A DNA stretch of 64,000 nt from Diplonema papillatum (Eukaryota > Euglenozoa > Diplonemea > Diplonemida > Diplonemidae), in contig JAPJBO010001076.1 in assembly GCA_030068145.1 (NCBI GenBank), positions 1 to 64,000 of the forward strand. The letters run 5' to 3'. Positions 19,411 through 30,439 of this stretch are shown here, piece by piece. The position numbers were made by a program, and so were the translations under genes. Each line of letters starts with the position of its first letter. Within the stretch, counting starts at the first letter, position 1. The notes under the pieces were generated by a model. The model searched no databases. It had not been told where the DNA came from and saw only the letters and a list, made by a program, of their open reading frames with translations.

Positions 19411-20352
19411 TTGGCTGAAAGTGGTCAAGAACAGGTCAAAAGTGCAGTTGTGTGCAGTTCTGGCTGCCCCGGCTAAATAATGCTGAACCAAGCAGGTGCT
19501 TATACAACAAAAGAAAAGACACCAGACGCACTTCGATCCATATTTTCGAAAACGCTGTAGTCTCATGCTGCGCACCACCGCTGTGTGATGACGCGAAATG
19601 CGGTTAGTTTCCGCTTTACTTGAACAGAAGCCGACCCTTCGTATTGCGGGCACTGCAATGCAAGAAAAGAAACGGGAGAGGTTGTGGCGCCGCTCACAGC
19701 ACCTTAACCCGACCCCGAATCTAAAAAAGCATCGGGCGTGGTGTTTGATTGTACGTGCCTTCGGGAGGAATAGCCTGCGAGTGAGGAAACGTGGTCACCA
19801 GGCTCCCCTCCCCCCCCCCAACACGCTGCCAGATTTTTCTCTTTCGAGTTTACAATTCAATGTAACTGCGAATGACTGCACACTGTGTCCGAAACGATTT
19901 TCCCGAAGATTTCTGACGGTAGTCAGACGGCCCAAACAGCAGCCATGCTAAAGTCGTCGGCTGGCTTCATTGGGCCTTGGTCTGGCGGCATTCGCCTCCC
20001 CTCATTCCGAGGGCCTGGCCTTCGTAGGTTCGCCTCTGGTTTCTGACGGTAGTCAGATGGCGACCACACAAAGGTCAGACGGGCATCAATTGTCCTTGAC
20101 TTCCCATCCGACGCCGTCACGCGCTAAGAGAAACAAAAAGTAAGGCAACGGGTATCGATAACGCACGAAGACTTTCGGGGAGGCGCGCGGTTTCAATTTG
20201 GAGCTCACACAGGACCAAGGTAAATTGACCGCGAAGATGAGCCCTGTTGATAATTTGAAACCGGGCGGGAATTTCAACAGATTCGCTGAGGGAGTTGATG
20301 CACTACGAAAGTCAATCAGAGAACTTCGCGCAGTCTGCAGCGTTTGATCGGC

Positions 20353-20712
20353 TAGAAAAAGAAAAAGACAGGCGCTTCGTTTTGTTTGTGCGTGCCGGGC
20401 GATCGTTTTCCCACTTGTATTTACCCTGTGTATATTCAGGTAAGGAATTCTGATCAACGACCAAAACACGCTGCCTACGTCTTTTTAGCCTGCACAATAC
20501 ATTGAAGGGCAACCCACAAGATTGTTAGTACTAAAAAGAAAAAGACAGGCGCTTCGTTTTGTTGGTGCGTGCCGGGCGATCGTTTTCCCACTTGTATTTA
20601 CCCTGTGTATATTCAGGTAAGGAATTCTGATCAACCACCAAAACACGCTGCCTACGTCTTTTTAGCCTGCACAATACATTGAAGGGCAACCCGCAAGATT
20701 GTTAATAGTACT
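20353..20712 (+). repeat. 177-bp tandem duplication
   Basis: GAAAAAGACAGGCGCTTCG through CAATACATTGAAGGGCAACC occurs twice, 177 bases apart (GACAGG at 20367 and 20544), nearly identical and therefore recent. The 3' half (CACCAAAACACGCTGCC, TACGTCTTTTTAGCC, GGGCAACCCGCAAGA) recurs at 47098-47165, and its tail at 40888-40915. Confidence 0.75.
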
Positions 20713-21564
20713 AAAAAGTCCGCTCCGAGTCCAGGAACGTGACGGTCAACCACAGCTTGCAAAGCTTGAGTCGGAGGCAGCTCGGCTGAAGAAAAGTAAA
20801 TATACAGTGTTCCCACCCCCTCCCCTACCCCGAGCTGAGACAGTCACTCAGCATCCCCTTGCGCTGGGTATCAGTTGCAAAGACGTGTTCTACCTGCTCC
20901 TTCCCGCTTGGCAGTTCTCGTCAGACAAAACGAAGAGCAAAAACTCCCTCGGTTGGTCGAAGGCCGATGCGCAACAACGACGGCTCTCGAAATAATGGAA
21001 TGCGGGCTCCGAGTAGAGCGGGCATCATGGGTGGGGAAGGGTGAGAAGGGCTTCCAGATGACACCAGCACCGCCCAAGAGCGAAAGACTCGACCCACGTC
21101 AAAGTGGGATGAGTCTGGATGACATGGACTTGGCTGAGAAACATCTTCTGCCGATCGGGAGCATCACCAGACAACGGAACGTTGGTTTTGTTAGCACGAG
21201 AAATGAGAACGCCCATCTAAAATATCGGACGGGCCTCCCGGTGATTGTATTGACTAAGCCTAGACTAGATGGGGGGGGGTCAGCGCTCTTGTTTAGGATC
21301 AGCCACTTTGGCCGGATGGCCGGATAAACCAGACCCCCCCCCCCTCCCCTCTACAGTGCAGTTGCCTTGGAGGCTGGGTGGTCAAATTCTCTAAGGTGAA
21401 ATGGTCAAAATTCCCTGCCAAAAGTGAGCCCACAAAATTTTTCCAAAGTGTGGTATTTGGGGTATTTGGGGCAAAAAAAACAATTTCTTCTGACCGCCCA
21501 CCGTGGTGACCACCTTAGAGTGTGACAGGTAGCGTCTCCCCCCTCCACAGTGAAAATAGCCTAT

Positions 21565-21745
21565 GAGTACGGTGCACTAGTAAAAGTGAAAAAGGTGTTT
21601 TGACTAGTCATTTTACTAGTGAAAAAGCATGACTAGTGCACTAGTAAAAATGACTAGTGCACTAGTAAAAACACTAGTAAAAATGACTAGTGCACTCGTA
21701 AAAATGACTAGTGCACTAGTCAAAATGACTAGTGTCCTAGTAGAA
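21565..21745. repeat. Tandem ACTAGT palindrome array
   Basis: Repeats of TGACTAGTGCACTAGTAAAAA. Each unit contains the palindrome ACTAGTGCACTAGT, so either strand can form short hairpins. No coding sequence. Confidence 0.7.
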
Positions 21746-21915
21746 ATCCACCTGTTCCGAACCGAAATCTGGGCTATTTTGTAGATTTCAGAGGGACGGG
21801 GAAAAAGTCGAAGTACTTTTCAAAACCCCCAAAAGTCCAAAAAGGTTCCGGTCAAATATTTTACAGTAGGGTTCACGCCCACAAGGAAGTTTAGAATCCA
21901 AGAATACGATAAGAT

Positions 21916-22284
21916 ATGATACATGTGGTGCCTACAGTCAAGGGCGCGCCCAAGTCCGTTGACAGCGCCCTACAACTTGGAGGTCGCTACTTTAGCCAGA
22001 CGCAGGGTGGCGAGTCGCTGAGCGTAGTCGGCACGCGGCGTCGCCGGGCCATACGGAGCAGGGCCGGCGGCATGCCCGCGGAAGGACTCGACCTCGGCGA
22101 GCTCGCAGTGAAGCGAGCGTCGCTGAGTGAAGGCGACGTCCTGGCCGCCGAGAGGCTGTCACGCGCGTTTTTGACGGTGGATGCCGACGACAGCGGGCTG
22201 CTGGCGTTCAAGGAGTTGATCAAGTATAGCCGGTCCCGGACGTCGTGTTCCGGCACGTGGTCGGCGACGGGGGCAATCTCATGA
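21916..22284 (+). CDS. Small EF-hand protein or exon
   Basis: 122 codons from ATG 21916, clearly more GC-rich than its flanks. Near residues 82-105 it reads AERLSRAFLTVDADDSGLL followed by AFKELIKYSR. The loop D-A-D-D-S-G-L-L-A-F-K-E supplies the acidic and Gly positions of a Ca2+-binding EF-hand flanked by helices. Only one hand is visible and the frame ends soon after, so this may be one exon of a larger calcium-binding protein or a fragment. The N-terminal 60 residues are unremarkable and partly basic (RRRRAIRSRAGG). Confidence 0.45.
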   Translation: MIHVVPTVKGAPKSVDSALQLGGRYFSQTQGGESLSVVGTRRRRAIRSRAGGMPAEGLDLGELAVKRASLSEGDVLAAERLSRAFLTVDADDSGLLAFKELIKYSRSRTSCSGTWSATGAIS

Positions 22285-22289
22285 GTCGC

Positions 22290-23300
22290 CCCGCCATGCT
22301 CACCCGAGCTTCTTGTCTACGCGACCCAGGCTACGCCCATAGTCATGATCATGCAACCACGAGTTTTAAGGACGAACAGAAACTAAAGGTAACCTGAACC
22401 AATTTGGACGCGTTTGCGGCCCGGAATTCGGGAAGCTTTGGAATGTTCGCAAAATCTGCCGGTCCCATCATTGGTGTAACGGAAACATGAAACAGTGCAA
22501 AAGCTGCTTCGGTCAGACTTCAAAATACCGCCAAAAACTGAAAACCCCAGGGAAAAGTCCAAAACTTTCAGAACCTCCAAAAGCCCAAAACGTTAACTCT
22601 AAAAAGTCCAAAAAGATTCCGGTCCAAAGAAGTTCCGGTCCAATATTTTTCCGAATGCGGTTCCCAACGCGATTCCTTACTGTGCGATAGACGAAAGCTG
22701 GGGGTCAGTTGTCTGTCACGAGCGTCATTCAACAAAGCCAGTTCTGCAGGAATAAGTTACGATTACTCGTCGGTTTGTGTTTTGCGGCTGAACATGCAGA
22801 ACTGTGGTCGCTTTTTTGGTGGGCCACCCCGACTCTTCCCCCACAGGAACCGGGCTGAGTATTGATTTCTAGAAAGTGCAAGTGCCATGAAGGCAAGCAG
22901 CACCACAGCTGAGGACGGGGAGTTTCTGGGAACTTGTTGCCAACTGGGAGCGTTCTACAGCTTGCCTGCCTCATGCTCTTCCGCACTTACTACTAGTAGC
23001 TCTCAATGCCCGATAGACAGTGCGTTGTGAATTCAAGCTAATCCGAGGCGGTGATTTTTATTGTCGTTGTGAACAACCGAAGATGCGAAAGAAGCTGCTT
23101 TCACAAATAGTATACCGGCTACGGTACTGTGCGGTAGACCCGACGTGTAGAAACCAGAACCTGCTGGTGTCCCACCCGACGAAAGCTTTGAGCAGTTGAT
23201 CGGTGGGCTCAATGGTCGTTAGCACGTCCCGAAACTACAAAGAAACGTGACTTCCAGGCATTCGAAATGCCTGGACAAAGCACCACGACGTGTTGACTGG
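22290..23300. other. No gene seen
   Basis: AT-richer DNA. AAAAGTCCAAAA and GGTTCCGGTC(C)AA words shared between 21820-21870 and 22540-22660 mark an old dispersed repeat. Nothing else is supported. Confidence 0.4.
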
Positions 23301-23985
23301 CACACAACGCGCGCGCCACAGGCTACGCGAGCGGGAGATGCGGTGGGGCGCAGTCGAGGGGTCGACGGGCTGGTGGAGGGCGGGGGAACTTGTGGGTGAT
23401 CGCGAGGCTCGACGGCTTCAGCAGGTTCTGCAGGGCGCTGTCGGCGACGACGGCAGCAGCAGCAGGAAGCGGAGGGTAGTCCTGGGCCTTGTGCGCCGAA
23501 ACTGGACAGTATACCATGTAATAGATGCGGTGTTGTACCACCACACGTATACACATGCCGTACTATAAAGTGCTACGTGCATGCGTATCTCATGTAGCAC
23601 ACACGCTGTGGTGTGGTGGTGATACGGTCCCAATACCACCCCAGGATGACCTCACCGGTCCAGATCACGAGCTCGTGGAGGCCATCAGCAGCTCTCGTGG
23701 ACCATATGAGAGCACTGTAGTATCCTCTACGGGCTGTAGGATGGTACGTGGTATGTACAACAGCCATTACACAGCATACGTGGAAGTATCACCTATCCAC
23801 CAGCAGCGTAGTGCTACGAGGACGGTGTACGGTGTATGGTATGCTCTCTCTATCAGCGGGCAGCCTGGCGGAGGCGCGCTTGTGGTGGGGGCTGTGCGGG
23901 GCTTCCTGATCTTCCCAGCTGGGGCGCCGGGCAGCACCTCGGCGATCTTGTGGAGCAACTCCTTCTCCTTCGCCCCTGGACTCAT
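23300..23985 (-). pseudogene. Receptor-family tail fragment, disrupted
   Basis: Minus-strand pieces match the cytoplasmic tail of gene B. 23985-23855 encodes SPGAKEKELLHKIAEVLP and APPPGCPL, and 23505-23300 encodes a Pro/Ala-rich piece like gene B's PLKPSSLATAHKFPHP region. Between them is about 340 bp of unrelated DNA (23510-23850). No exon 1 or transmembrane part is present nearby, so it is a non-functional partial duplicate. Confidence 0.65.
23505..23852. mobile_element. Insertion of about 340 bp in the receptor-tail pseudogene
   Basis: By alignment to gene B (25110-25150) the extra DNA lies between CCTTGTGCGCCGAA and CAGCGGGCAGCC. Its ends carry imperfect inverted words (GTATACCATGTA on the left; GTATGGTATGC on the right). 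No ORF is supported. It is probably a non-autonomous DNA element. Confidence 0.45.
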
Positions 23986-24015
23986 TCCGCACGTCTGGTG
24001 GTGGGAACAGTTTCC

Positions 24016-24115
24016 ATTCTAGCGTTTATTGTGGTTTTAGAGGTTCGGTGTTTTAGGGTCTCCGGTTGACCATTGAGGCTGTGAGGCGGGTGGTATGGGG
24101 GTAGTAGGTATGCTT
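24016..24115 (+). repeat. Dispersed repeat, GTCTCCGG core family
   Basis: Almost identical to 6979-7075: AGCGTTTATTGTGGTTTTAG, GGGTCTCCGGTTGACCATTG, GGTATGCTTA. Two such similar copies suggest recent dispersal. Confidence 0.65.
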
Positions 24116-24301
24116 ATACACTTCCATTCTCTTCGAGGAACGTCCAGCGAGAGACACCGCTTCACTCTCGCGCTGTCAAAGGACAGTTCATCGGGAAATG
24201 GCTGTTTCGAGTATCCGAAACGCGGTTCCAGAAAGTGTGCTTTCGATGGCCTAGTTGACGGGCCTCGATGTGCGCGTGGTTTCCTGTGAGTGTTCGTGGG
24301 A

Positions 24302-24950
24302 TCAGGGTTCCGGAGGCGGCGGCATGATCATAGTGTTCATGGGCTCAGCTGGTTCCGGCGGCGGCGGGATGATCATAGCGTCCTTGGGTTCAGCTTGTTC
24401 CGGCTTCGGCATGGTGTTCTGAGCGGCCTGGGGTTCAGCTTGTTCCGGCTTCGGCGGGCGGATCTTAGCGGCCTTGGGATCAGCTTGTTCCGGCTTCGGC
24501 ACGGTATTCTCAGCGGCCTTGGCAGCTTTTTCCGGCTTCGGCACGGTATTCTCAGCGACCTTGGGTTCAGCTTGTTCCGGCTTCGGCTGAGCGGCCTTGG
24601 GTTCAGCTTGTTCCGGCTTCGGCGGGCGGATCTTAGCGGCCTTGGGTCCAGCTTGTTCCGGCTTCGGCACGGTATTCTCAGCGGCCTTGGCAGCTTTTTC
24701 CGGCTTCGGCACGGTATTCTCAGCGGCCTTGGGTTCAGCTTGTTCCGGCTTCGGCTGAGCGGCCTTGGGTTCAGCTTGTTCCGGCTTCGGCACGGTATTC
24801 TCAGCGGCCTTGGCAGCTTTTTCCGGCTTCGGCACGGTATTCTCAGCGGCCTTGGGTTCAGCTTGTTCCGGCTTCGGCACGGTATTCTCAGCGGCCGTGG
24901 GTTCAGCTTCTGCCGGCTTCGGCACGGTGTTCTGAGCGGCTTTGCCGGCC
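24302..24950. repeat. Coding minisatellite in the gene B tail
   Basis: Imperfect tandem units (CAGCTTGTTCCGGCTTCGGC on the plus strand) encode PKPEQAEPKAA and PKPEKAAKAAENTV on the minus strand. The unit order is mosaic, as expected from unequal exchange. The homologous tail is absent in the part of gene A that is visible. Confidence 0.75.
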
Positions 24951-26373
24951 GGCTTCTGCTTCTGGCTTTGCGAGCGGGAGGTGCGGTGGGGCGGGTCGAC
25001 GGGCTGGTGGATGGTGAGCGGGTGGGGGAACTTGTGGGCGGTCGCGAGGCTCGACGGCTTCAGCGGGCTCCGCAGGGCGCTGCCGGCGGCGACGGCAGCA
25101 GGAGGAGGAAGAGGAGGGTATTCCTTGTGCACCGAATCGGCGGGCAGCCGGGCGGAGGAACGCTTGTTGGGGCCGAGCAGGGCTTTCACGTCGGCCTTGA
25201 TCCTCTCGGCGGGGGCGCTGTGCCGCACCTCGGCGATCCTGTGGAGCAACTCCTTCTCCCTCGCCCCAGGCTCCGTCCGGACTTCAAGCCCGGGGACGGT
25301 GGCACACAGAGACTCGGGCAGGAGACCGTCGGCGTGGACCAGGTGTTCTTCGAGGAAGACGGACAACTCATCGGCGGAGCTGTCTTTGTCGTCCTTGTCC
25401 GACCCGGGTGCTTGGAACGCGTTGCGGCTGATGGTCGTCGGCCCCCCGACGAATTCCTGCGTGAGCAGCATCTCCTCCCGCAGGTCGCCGACGCGCCGGA
25501 TTTTCTCGGCGTTCGTCGGCGTGTGGTTCTTCAACGAGTCCTCCTCGTCGGCGAAGACGGCCCTGCGGCGCTCGCTTTCGATGGCGGCAGCTTTTTCGGC
25601 GGACTTGCGCATGCGGTACACAAACACCGATAGGCACACTGCGCACACGCCCACCCCTGACGCCAGGAGCACGATGACCAAGACCAGGTTCGCGCGGGCC
25701 GATGGCCCTGGCTCCACGGCGGTGTGAGCCATCGTGCACCCGTCGATCTCGTTCGTCCAGACGCACTGGCTCAGCGCGATGCAGTCCGGCTGCGGCTGGC
25801 TCGCGCAGTCGTCGGCTGGCGTACACTCGCCGTCCTTCCAGAAGCAGTTGGCCACTTCGACGCACGCCTGCTCGTCGTTGCTCAGGCACCGGGACCCGAA
25901 GAGCACGCACAACCTCGCGTCGAAGTTCCACTCGCACAGCCGGGTGATCGACTTGCACTTCGGCGGGGTCAAGTAAATCGAGCAGTCCAGCGGTGCTTCC
26001 GTCGGCACGTACGTCCTCGGCGCCTTCGTCTCCGGTGGGTGTGTCGGCGGGATGCTCGTCGGCGGGATCCCCGTCTCCGGCGGATGCGTCGGCGGCGCGC
26101 TAGTCGGCGGGATCGGCGTCGGCGGCGCGTGCGTCGCGGGGATCATCGTCGTCGGGATCGGCGTGAGCCCCGGCTCGACGAACATAATCGGGCCGATGCC
26201 CGTCTTCCCCACCTGGTTGGCTGTCCCGCGGTACACGTCGGTCGTCGTGTTCGTCGTCAAGTCGATGTACCCGATGGTATTCGCCGGAGACCCCCCGAGA
26301 TACAAGAGGAGCCCCGGGGTATCCGTGGCGGAGATGCTGGGCTGTAGACAAGCCATCTCGCTGGCTGCGTAAC
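24302..26373 (-). CDS. Receptor-like gene B, exon 2
   Basis: It begins after the acceptor CACGCAG|GT at 26373, with a CTAAC branch-like site ten bases upstream, and joins exon 1 in frame (Gly codon split 1+2, then YAASEMACLQ). It encodes terminal propeller strands (LLLYLGGSPANTIGYIDL), a Pro/Thr stalk (APPTHPPETGIPPT), a Cys-rich PSI-like block (KCKSITRLCEWNFDARLCV; PDCIALSQCVWTNEIDGC), a transmembrane helix (LVLVIVLLASGVGVCAVCL) followed by basic YRMRK, and a cytoplasmic tail. The last 220 residues are degenerate PKPEQAEPKAAENTV repeats. The predicted product is a type I membrane protein of the same family as gene A; function unknown. The long plus-strand reading frame opposite is a shadow of the repeats. 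Confidence 0.8.
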
Positions 26374-26757
26374 CTGCGTGATTGTTAGTTGGTACGCGGT
26401 TTGTTTTCTTGAAAGTATGCTATTAGCACGGGGGTGGACATAGTGGGTCGGTCCAATATGTGGGTCCAATATTCGCCCTCATTCCCTGGGTGGTCTTTAC
26501 ATTTCCGGAGTTTTTGCGACACCGACACCGAGTTCACACTCTTCGGGATTTTCTGTACGTTTTGAAGGTCGCCATGTTTGGGTTGGGTGCCTCCGTAATT
26601 TTAGAGTAATAGTTCGCTTGAGAATCCGGGATTTTAGAGTCTCTGGGTGACCTTCGTCGAATGGGTTCTTTTAAAGCTAATACGTACTGGGTGGGTTTGG
26701 GGGGCTTCTTTCGTGTACACTTTACTTGCTTGCTTTGGCAAGTATGGATGCGCATAC
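26374..26757 (-). other. Predicted 384-bp intron of receptor-like gene B
   Basis: Donor GTATGCG, acceptor CTAACAATCACGCAG, phase 1. It contains one GTCTCCGG-core repeat (about 26600-26665). Splicing joins the propeller exon to the stalk/transmembrane exon in frame. Confidence 0.75.
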
Positions 26758-27550
26758 CAATGTGGGGGCACACGGGAGAGTCCTCCCAGACAATGGTGTG
26801 GGGGTCTGAGTTGGACAGGTCGACGCTGATGAGGTTGGTGGTCCGGTCTTTTTCGTTGGGCATCTGCGAGTCGACGACGATCGCGCTTCCGTCTTTTTGC
26901 GCGGCGATGTACCCGACGTACCCCGCCCAGCCCGTGAAGGCGGCCGACTGCGAGAGCAGCCGGAACTTCCCGTTGAACACGCCGGGGTGCGACCTGGTGT
27001 TGGAGGACGCGGTTTCGAACAGTTCGTCGTCGTAGAACGTGAGCCCGCCTCCGTTGTGCCCTTCGGTGAGGGTGCCGTCGCCCTGCCGGACGTTGCCCAG
27101 CGCCTCCCACGGCGGCCCGACGAGCTCGATTTGGTTGGTCTTCATCCCGCTGTTGCTGGCGTCGAACTCCGTGAAGTACAGCGTCTGCGTTACCCGGTCG
27201 ATGAAACACCCAAGTAGCTCCCCCGTCCGCTTCGCGACTTGGACCGCGGTGCTGGTGCCGTCGAAGTCGGTGACGAGGACCCTGTGCTGCGGGATGTTGT
27301 TCGGGCTTATATTCTCGGTCCAGCCAATGACTCCGAGCACCGAATCGGCGCACAGCCCGCCGACAGCCGGCGGGTACAGCTCACCCGCGTCGCTCATGCG
27401 GTCGTGCGCGAGGATCAGCCGCAGGTTGCTGCCGTCGTTCGTCGTCTCGTAGAGGCCGTCTTCCCCGAAGAAGATCACCTTCCCGATCGGGTCGTACGCC
27501 GCCGCCCCCGCGGCCAGCCACGCCGCGGCGACGAGCGCCGCCCGGGCCAT
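26758..27550 (-). CDS. Receptor-like gene B, exon 1 (signal peptide, beta-propeller)
   Basis: ATG at 27550. A signal peptide (MARAALVAAAWLAAGAAA) precedes about 240 residues of propeller-like repeats: GKVIFFGEDGLYETTNDGS, LGVIGWTENISPNNIPQHR, TLYFTEFDASNSG, SAIVVDSQMPNEKDR. It is closely similar to gene A exon 1 over its whole length and ends at the same CPHI-G donor. Reading on past the donor would give an unrelated tail. YWTD/NHL membership is inferred from the repeated hydrophobic-aromatic blades, not from a profile search. Confidence 0.78.
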
Positions 27551-28959
27551 CGGCGGGCGATCGCAAGGAGGCGCCGTCGGAAATGCGGTACGTGCCCGAC
27601 ACCACTATGGGGGTGGGGGCGGGTGAAGAGCCCCAAAACCGCCCTTGGAAAGGAGGAAGGGGGCTCGGTTTCAAGTTTTTTTTTCTTTATTTTTTATTTA
27701 TTTTTTTGGCAGAGCGTTGCCTGCCTTCCCTCCAGGCCTGCTACTTATTTATTTTGTTTGTCGCATAAGACGCTAGTTTTCGAAGAAGAAAAGAAGAAGA
27801 ACGGCCGCTCCTGGTCCAGGAACGTGACGGTCACCCACAGCTTGGGTCGGAAGCAGCACAGTGCCACAACCCTGTCCGCTCTGCCCTGCGGCTGACCGTC
27901 TCGACGAGCTTGTGTTCAGCGCAAGCGCCAAGCCCCAAGCTGCGCCACGCCTTGATGCTATAGTTTGGGAAATCGGTAGCCACTTGACCCGTAGGCCCGT
28001 GGCTCTGCAGTACCGCCGAACACGTGAAGCTTGGCTCAGGCTTTCCCTGGCACCTAGCTCGAAAAGCACCCCATCCCGCCCGGGCCGTCGGTATCTCGCT
28101 AATTTTAGATGATTAATATCAACCGACTAATGATATACTGTGGAACAGGGCCTCTCGCTCCCTCACACGACCGCTCACGCTCCTGAGAAAAAGTTTGCGC
28201 AGGGATTCCTCTGGGGAAAGTCTCCGGGGGACCGTCGTCGTTTTGTGTTTTTATCCGGCCCAGTCGGTTGCCGTTGAGGGGGCTCTTTTTGGATGGAGGG
28301 CACAATGTAGTAGGCTGCTGATCAGCTGGGTTGCATTGCGAGAGGGGGGGTGTTCATGTATGGGACGATCTTTCTCACACTTTCGGAGGGATTGCGAGGC
28401 TTGACGAATCTACATACAGGGTGTCGGTTCTTCGGGGGAAACAGTTGGTTCGGTGGATTGTTGTCAGGTAAGAATTCTGCTTACTGGTCTGTATGCGCCT
28501 TTTGTGTTCGCAGACGTAACGTCTGCGGGATACTTCTTGGTGACATGACTGCAAGAAATGTGAAAACGGGTTTTTGCCTAGAGGCTTTTCGTGTTATTTT
28601 GCAAATGCTTTGAGCTATCTTCGTGTCTGTGCTTTCAGTCGTCTTCTTAACCATGGTTAAGTGCGCAAATGGTGTCAGCCGAAGCTGGTAAAGCTTCGGC
28701 GCCGCCCACGTTATGTTTGTTTAGGAAAGAACGAAGAGGATTCAAACCACCCAGGGTAAACCTATCACATACATTGCGTAGGGGCAAGATGAAAATACCC
28801 GTCCAGGGGACTTACGGAAATAAGCTTGTCTGGACAAGCAGCAGCATTCCCGCAGTGATACTGTAAGTGGTGACCCTGCAGGGCGTCCAAAGTACCCTTG
28901 GGTATCACCCCATCGGAAGTTGTCCTGTACGTAGGTTCGTCAAGCCTCGCAGATTCCCT

Positions 28960-29160
28960 CGGAAAATCCGTGAGAAACTCTATCGGCTATCCTCAGTATT
29001 GGGCATTGCAGTACAGGGGGGGGGGTCGAATAATAACACTGTGTTATTATTCGATTTGTCGAATAATAAAAAAAGTTCCGGGTAGCCGAACAGTGGCGGG
29101 ATCAAATAGTGGTAGTGTTTTTAGACAACCAGACGTGTGTCAAATAACTGTTATTATTCG

Positions 29161-29192
<32 letters not shown>

Positions 29193-29350
29193 TTAGGACA
29201 TTGCAGTCAGCATTGCTGCTGTGCATTCCTTTCCTCTCATCGAACGAAAACCGCTGCTGCAATGCACAGCAGCAATGCCCGACTGCAATGTCCTACTGCA
29301 ATACCCAACACTGAGCCGACACCTAGCCGATAGAGATTCTGTTCTGATAC
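28960..29350. repeat. Foldback element split by a MITE
   Basis: The left arm (AACTCTATCGGCTATCCTCA, ATTGGGCATTGCAGTAC) is the inverse of the right arm (TACTGCAATACCCAACACTG, TAGCCGATAGAGA). An inner hairpin AGGACATTGCAGTC ... GACTGCAATGTCCT lies between 29195 and 29295. The element at 29019-29192 interrupts the left side. Confidence 0.65.
29019..29192. mobile_element. MITE with G-run/C-run ends
   Basis: Ends G8 then TCGAATAATAACA and, inverted, TGTTATTATTCGA then a C run of more than 30. The internal sequence GTTCCGGGTAGCCGAACAGT, AGACAACCAGACGTGTGTCA is shared with 29905-30065. No coding capacity. Confidence 0.65.
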
Positions 29351-29429
29351 CAGCGAGGGTCGGAATAGCCTCCCCCGGAGGCGGTTGGACCCTTCAGGCA
29401 GGTTTCCTACCCGCCCGCGTGATAAGCCG

Positions 29430-29545
29430 TTAAGCAGCGGCTGCCGGCTTATCCCGTGACACCTTTTATATGTACGTTGTAGAAAGAGTAGCGTTGGCGC
29501 TCTACAGGTTCGTTCCCTCGTAGCTCGCCGGAACGGGCACTCAGA
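29430..29545 (+). repeat. SINE-like dispersed repeat, copy 2
   Basis: TTAAGCAGCGGCTGCCGGCT, TATCCCGTGACACCTTTTAT, AGGTTCGTTCCCTCGTAGCT: collinear with 11080-11205 and more similar to it than to the 43979-44150 copy. Confidence 0.55.
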
Positions 29546-29634
29546 GTTTTGTGACGTTGCTTTGTTTACTCAAGCACATTCCCCGCACACAGACGGAAAG
29601 TCGGAGGCGATTTGAGACGAAGCGGCGGCCGCGA

Positions 29635-29740
29635 CTTCGACCGCGGTGCTGGTGCCGTCGAAATCGGTGCCAGCCACCAGGACCCTGTGCTGCGGGATGT
29701 TGGTTGGGCACACATTCTCGGTCCAGCCGACGACCCCTGT
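29635..29740 (-). pseudogene. Fragment of receptor-family exon 1
   Basis: GACCGCGGTGCTGGTGCCGT, CACCAGGACCCTGTGCTGCG and TTCTCGGTCCAGCC match gene B exon 1 near 27240-27330. It is one blade only, with unrelated flanks. Confidence 0.7.
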
Positions 29741-29904
29741 GATCCCGTCGTTTTTCTTCTGTGTTTCCGGCGATAATCGCTCTTCATGCTGTCTGTCGCT
29801 TTGTCTGCACCGTCCTGTGATGCAGAAACGGAGGTACAAAGGTCAATCAAGTGATTCGGCGGGTTTGGCACAATCAGGTTTGCATGTAAAGGGACGTGTC
29901 GAAA

Positions 29905-30065
29905 AATACCACGGGTGGTGTTATTCGATTCGTCGAATACTAAAACAAGAAACCGGGAGACATGATGTGTCGAACAGTAGCACATGAAAACTAGCAGGGT
30001 CGAAAAAAATAGCAAAGATTCTGACAGCCAGGCGTGCGTCAAATAGCTGTTATATTATTCGACCC
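29905..30065. mobile_element. Diverged second copy of the TCGAATA MITE
   Basis: Starts GTCGAAAAATACCAC and ends TGTTATATTATTCGACCCCC. The middle (AACAGTAGCACATGAAAACT, GACAGCCAGGCGTGCGTCAA) parallels 29019-29192 but is clearly more diverged. Confidence 0.55.
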
Positions 30066-30439
30066 CCTTTGTGATTAGCTGTCGACAAATAGCAAAACCA
30101 TCGCTCGTGTCTCGCTCCTCGTCCGGGTGCCGCGCGCCGTATGGTTGGAGTAAAGGTGAAGCCAGAAAGCTGCTGATCTTGCTGCCTGCTGGCCACATGA
30201 AATGGAAGCAAGCTAACTTTTGTTTCTCTGCACGGAGGACTGGAGCGGCAAACCTGTCGTTCGGATAGTTATTGGTCTTCAAAGAAACAAGCTTATCTTC
30301 CTACAAAAAGAATGCTGCCCGAACTTCGGGATTGCTGTCATAGTTCTGGACGTCTGAGAGCTAGAAATCCAACAACTTAACACGACCACTTGTCATTCAA
30401 AAGGAAGACCGCCTAAAAAGGTAGTGCACTGTGCACCTT

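Larger units (their letters stand above)
17250..21900. other. Repeat-rich intergenic region
   Basis: No gene I can support. It contains GTCTCCGG-core repeats (17650-17710 and 18540-18600), a 17-base G run (18466-18482), a copy of the CCACTAAACCCAG repeat (19020-19240), a foldback A/T block (19325-19410), a 177-bp tandem duplication and an ACTAGT array. The segment 18022-18110 recurs at 57162-57262 beside the hAT-like remnant. Confidence 0.5.

Noticed and set aside
24290-25633. 447-codon plus frame with LFRLRHGILSGLG repeats
   Set aside because: Antisense of the PKPEQAEPKAA coding repeats in gene B; repetitive only because the real repeat is.
28735-28765. tRNA-like word GATTCAAACCACCC
   Set aside because: No acceptor, D-arm or anticodon arm could be placed around it; no tRNA was supported anywhere in the window.
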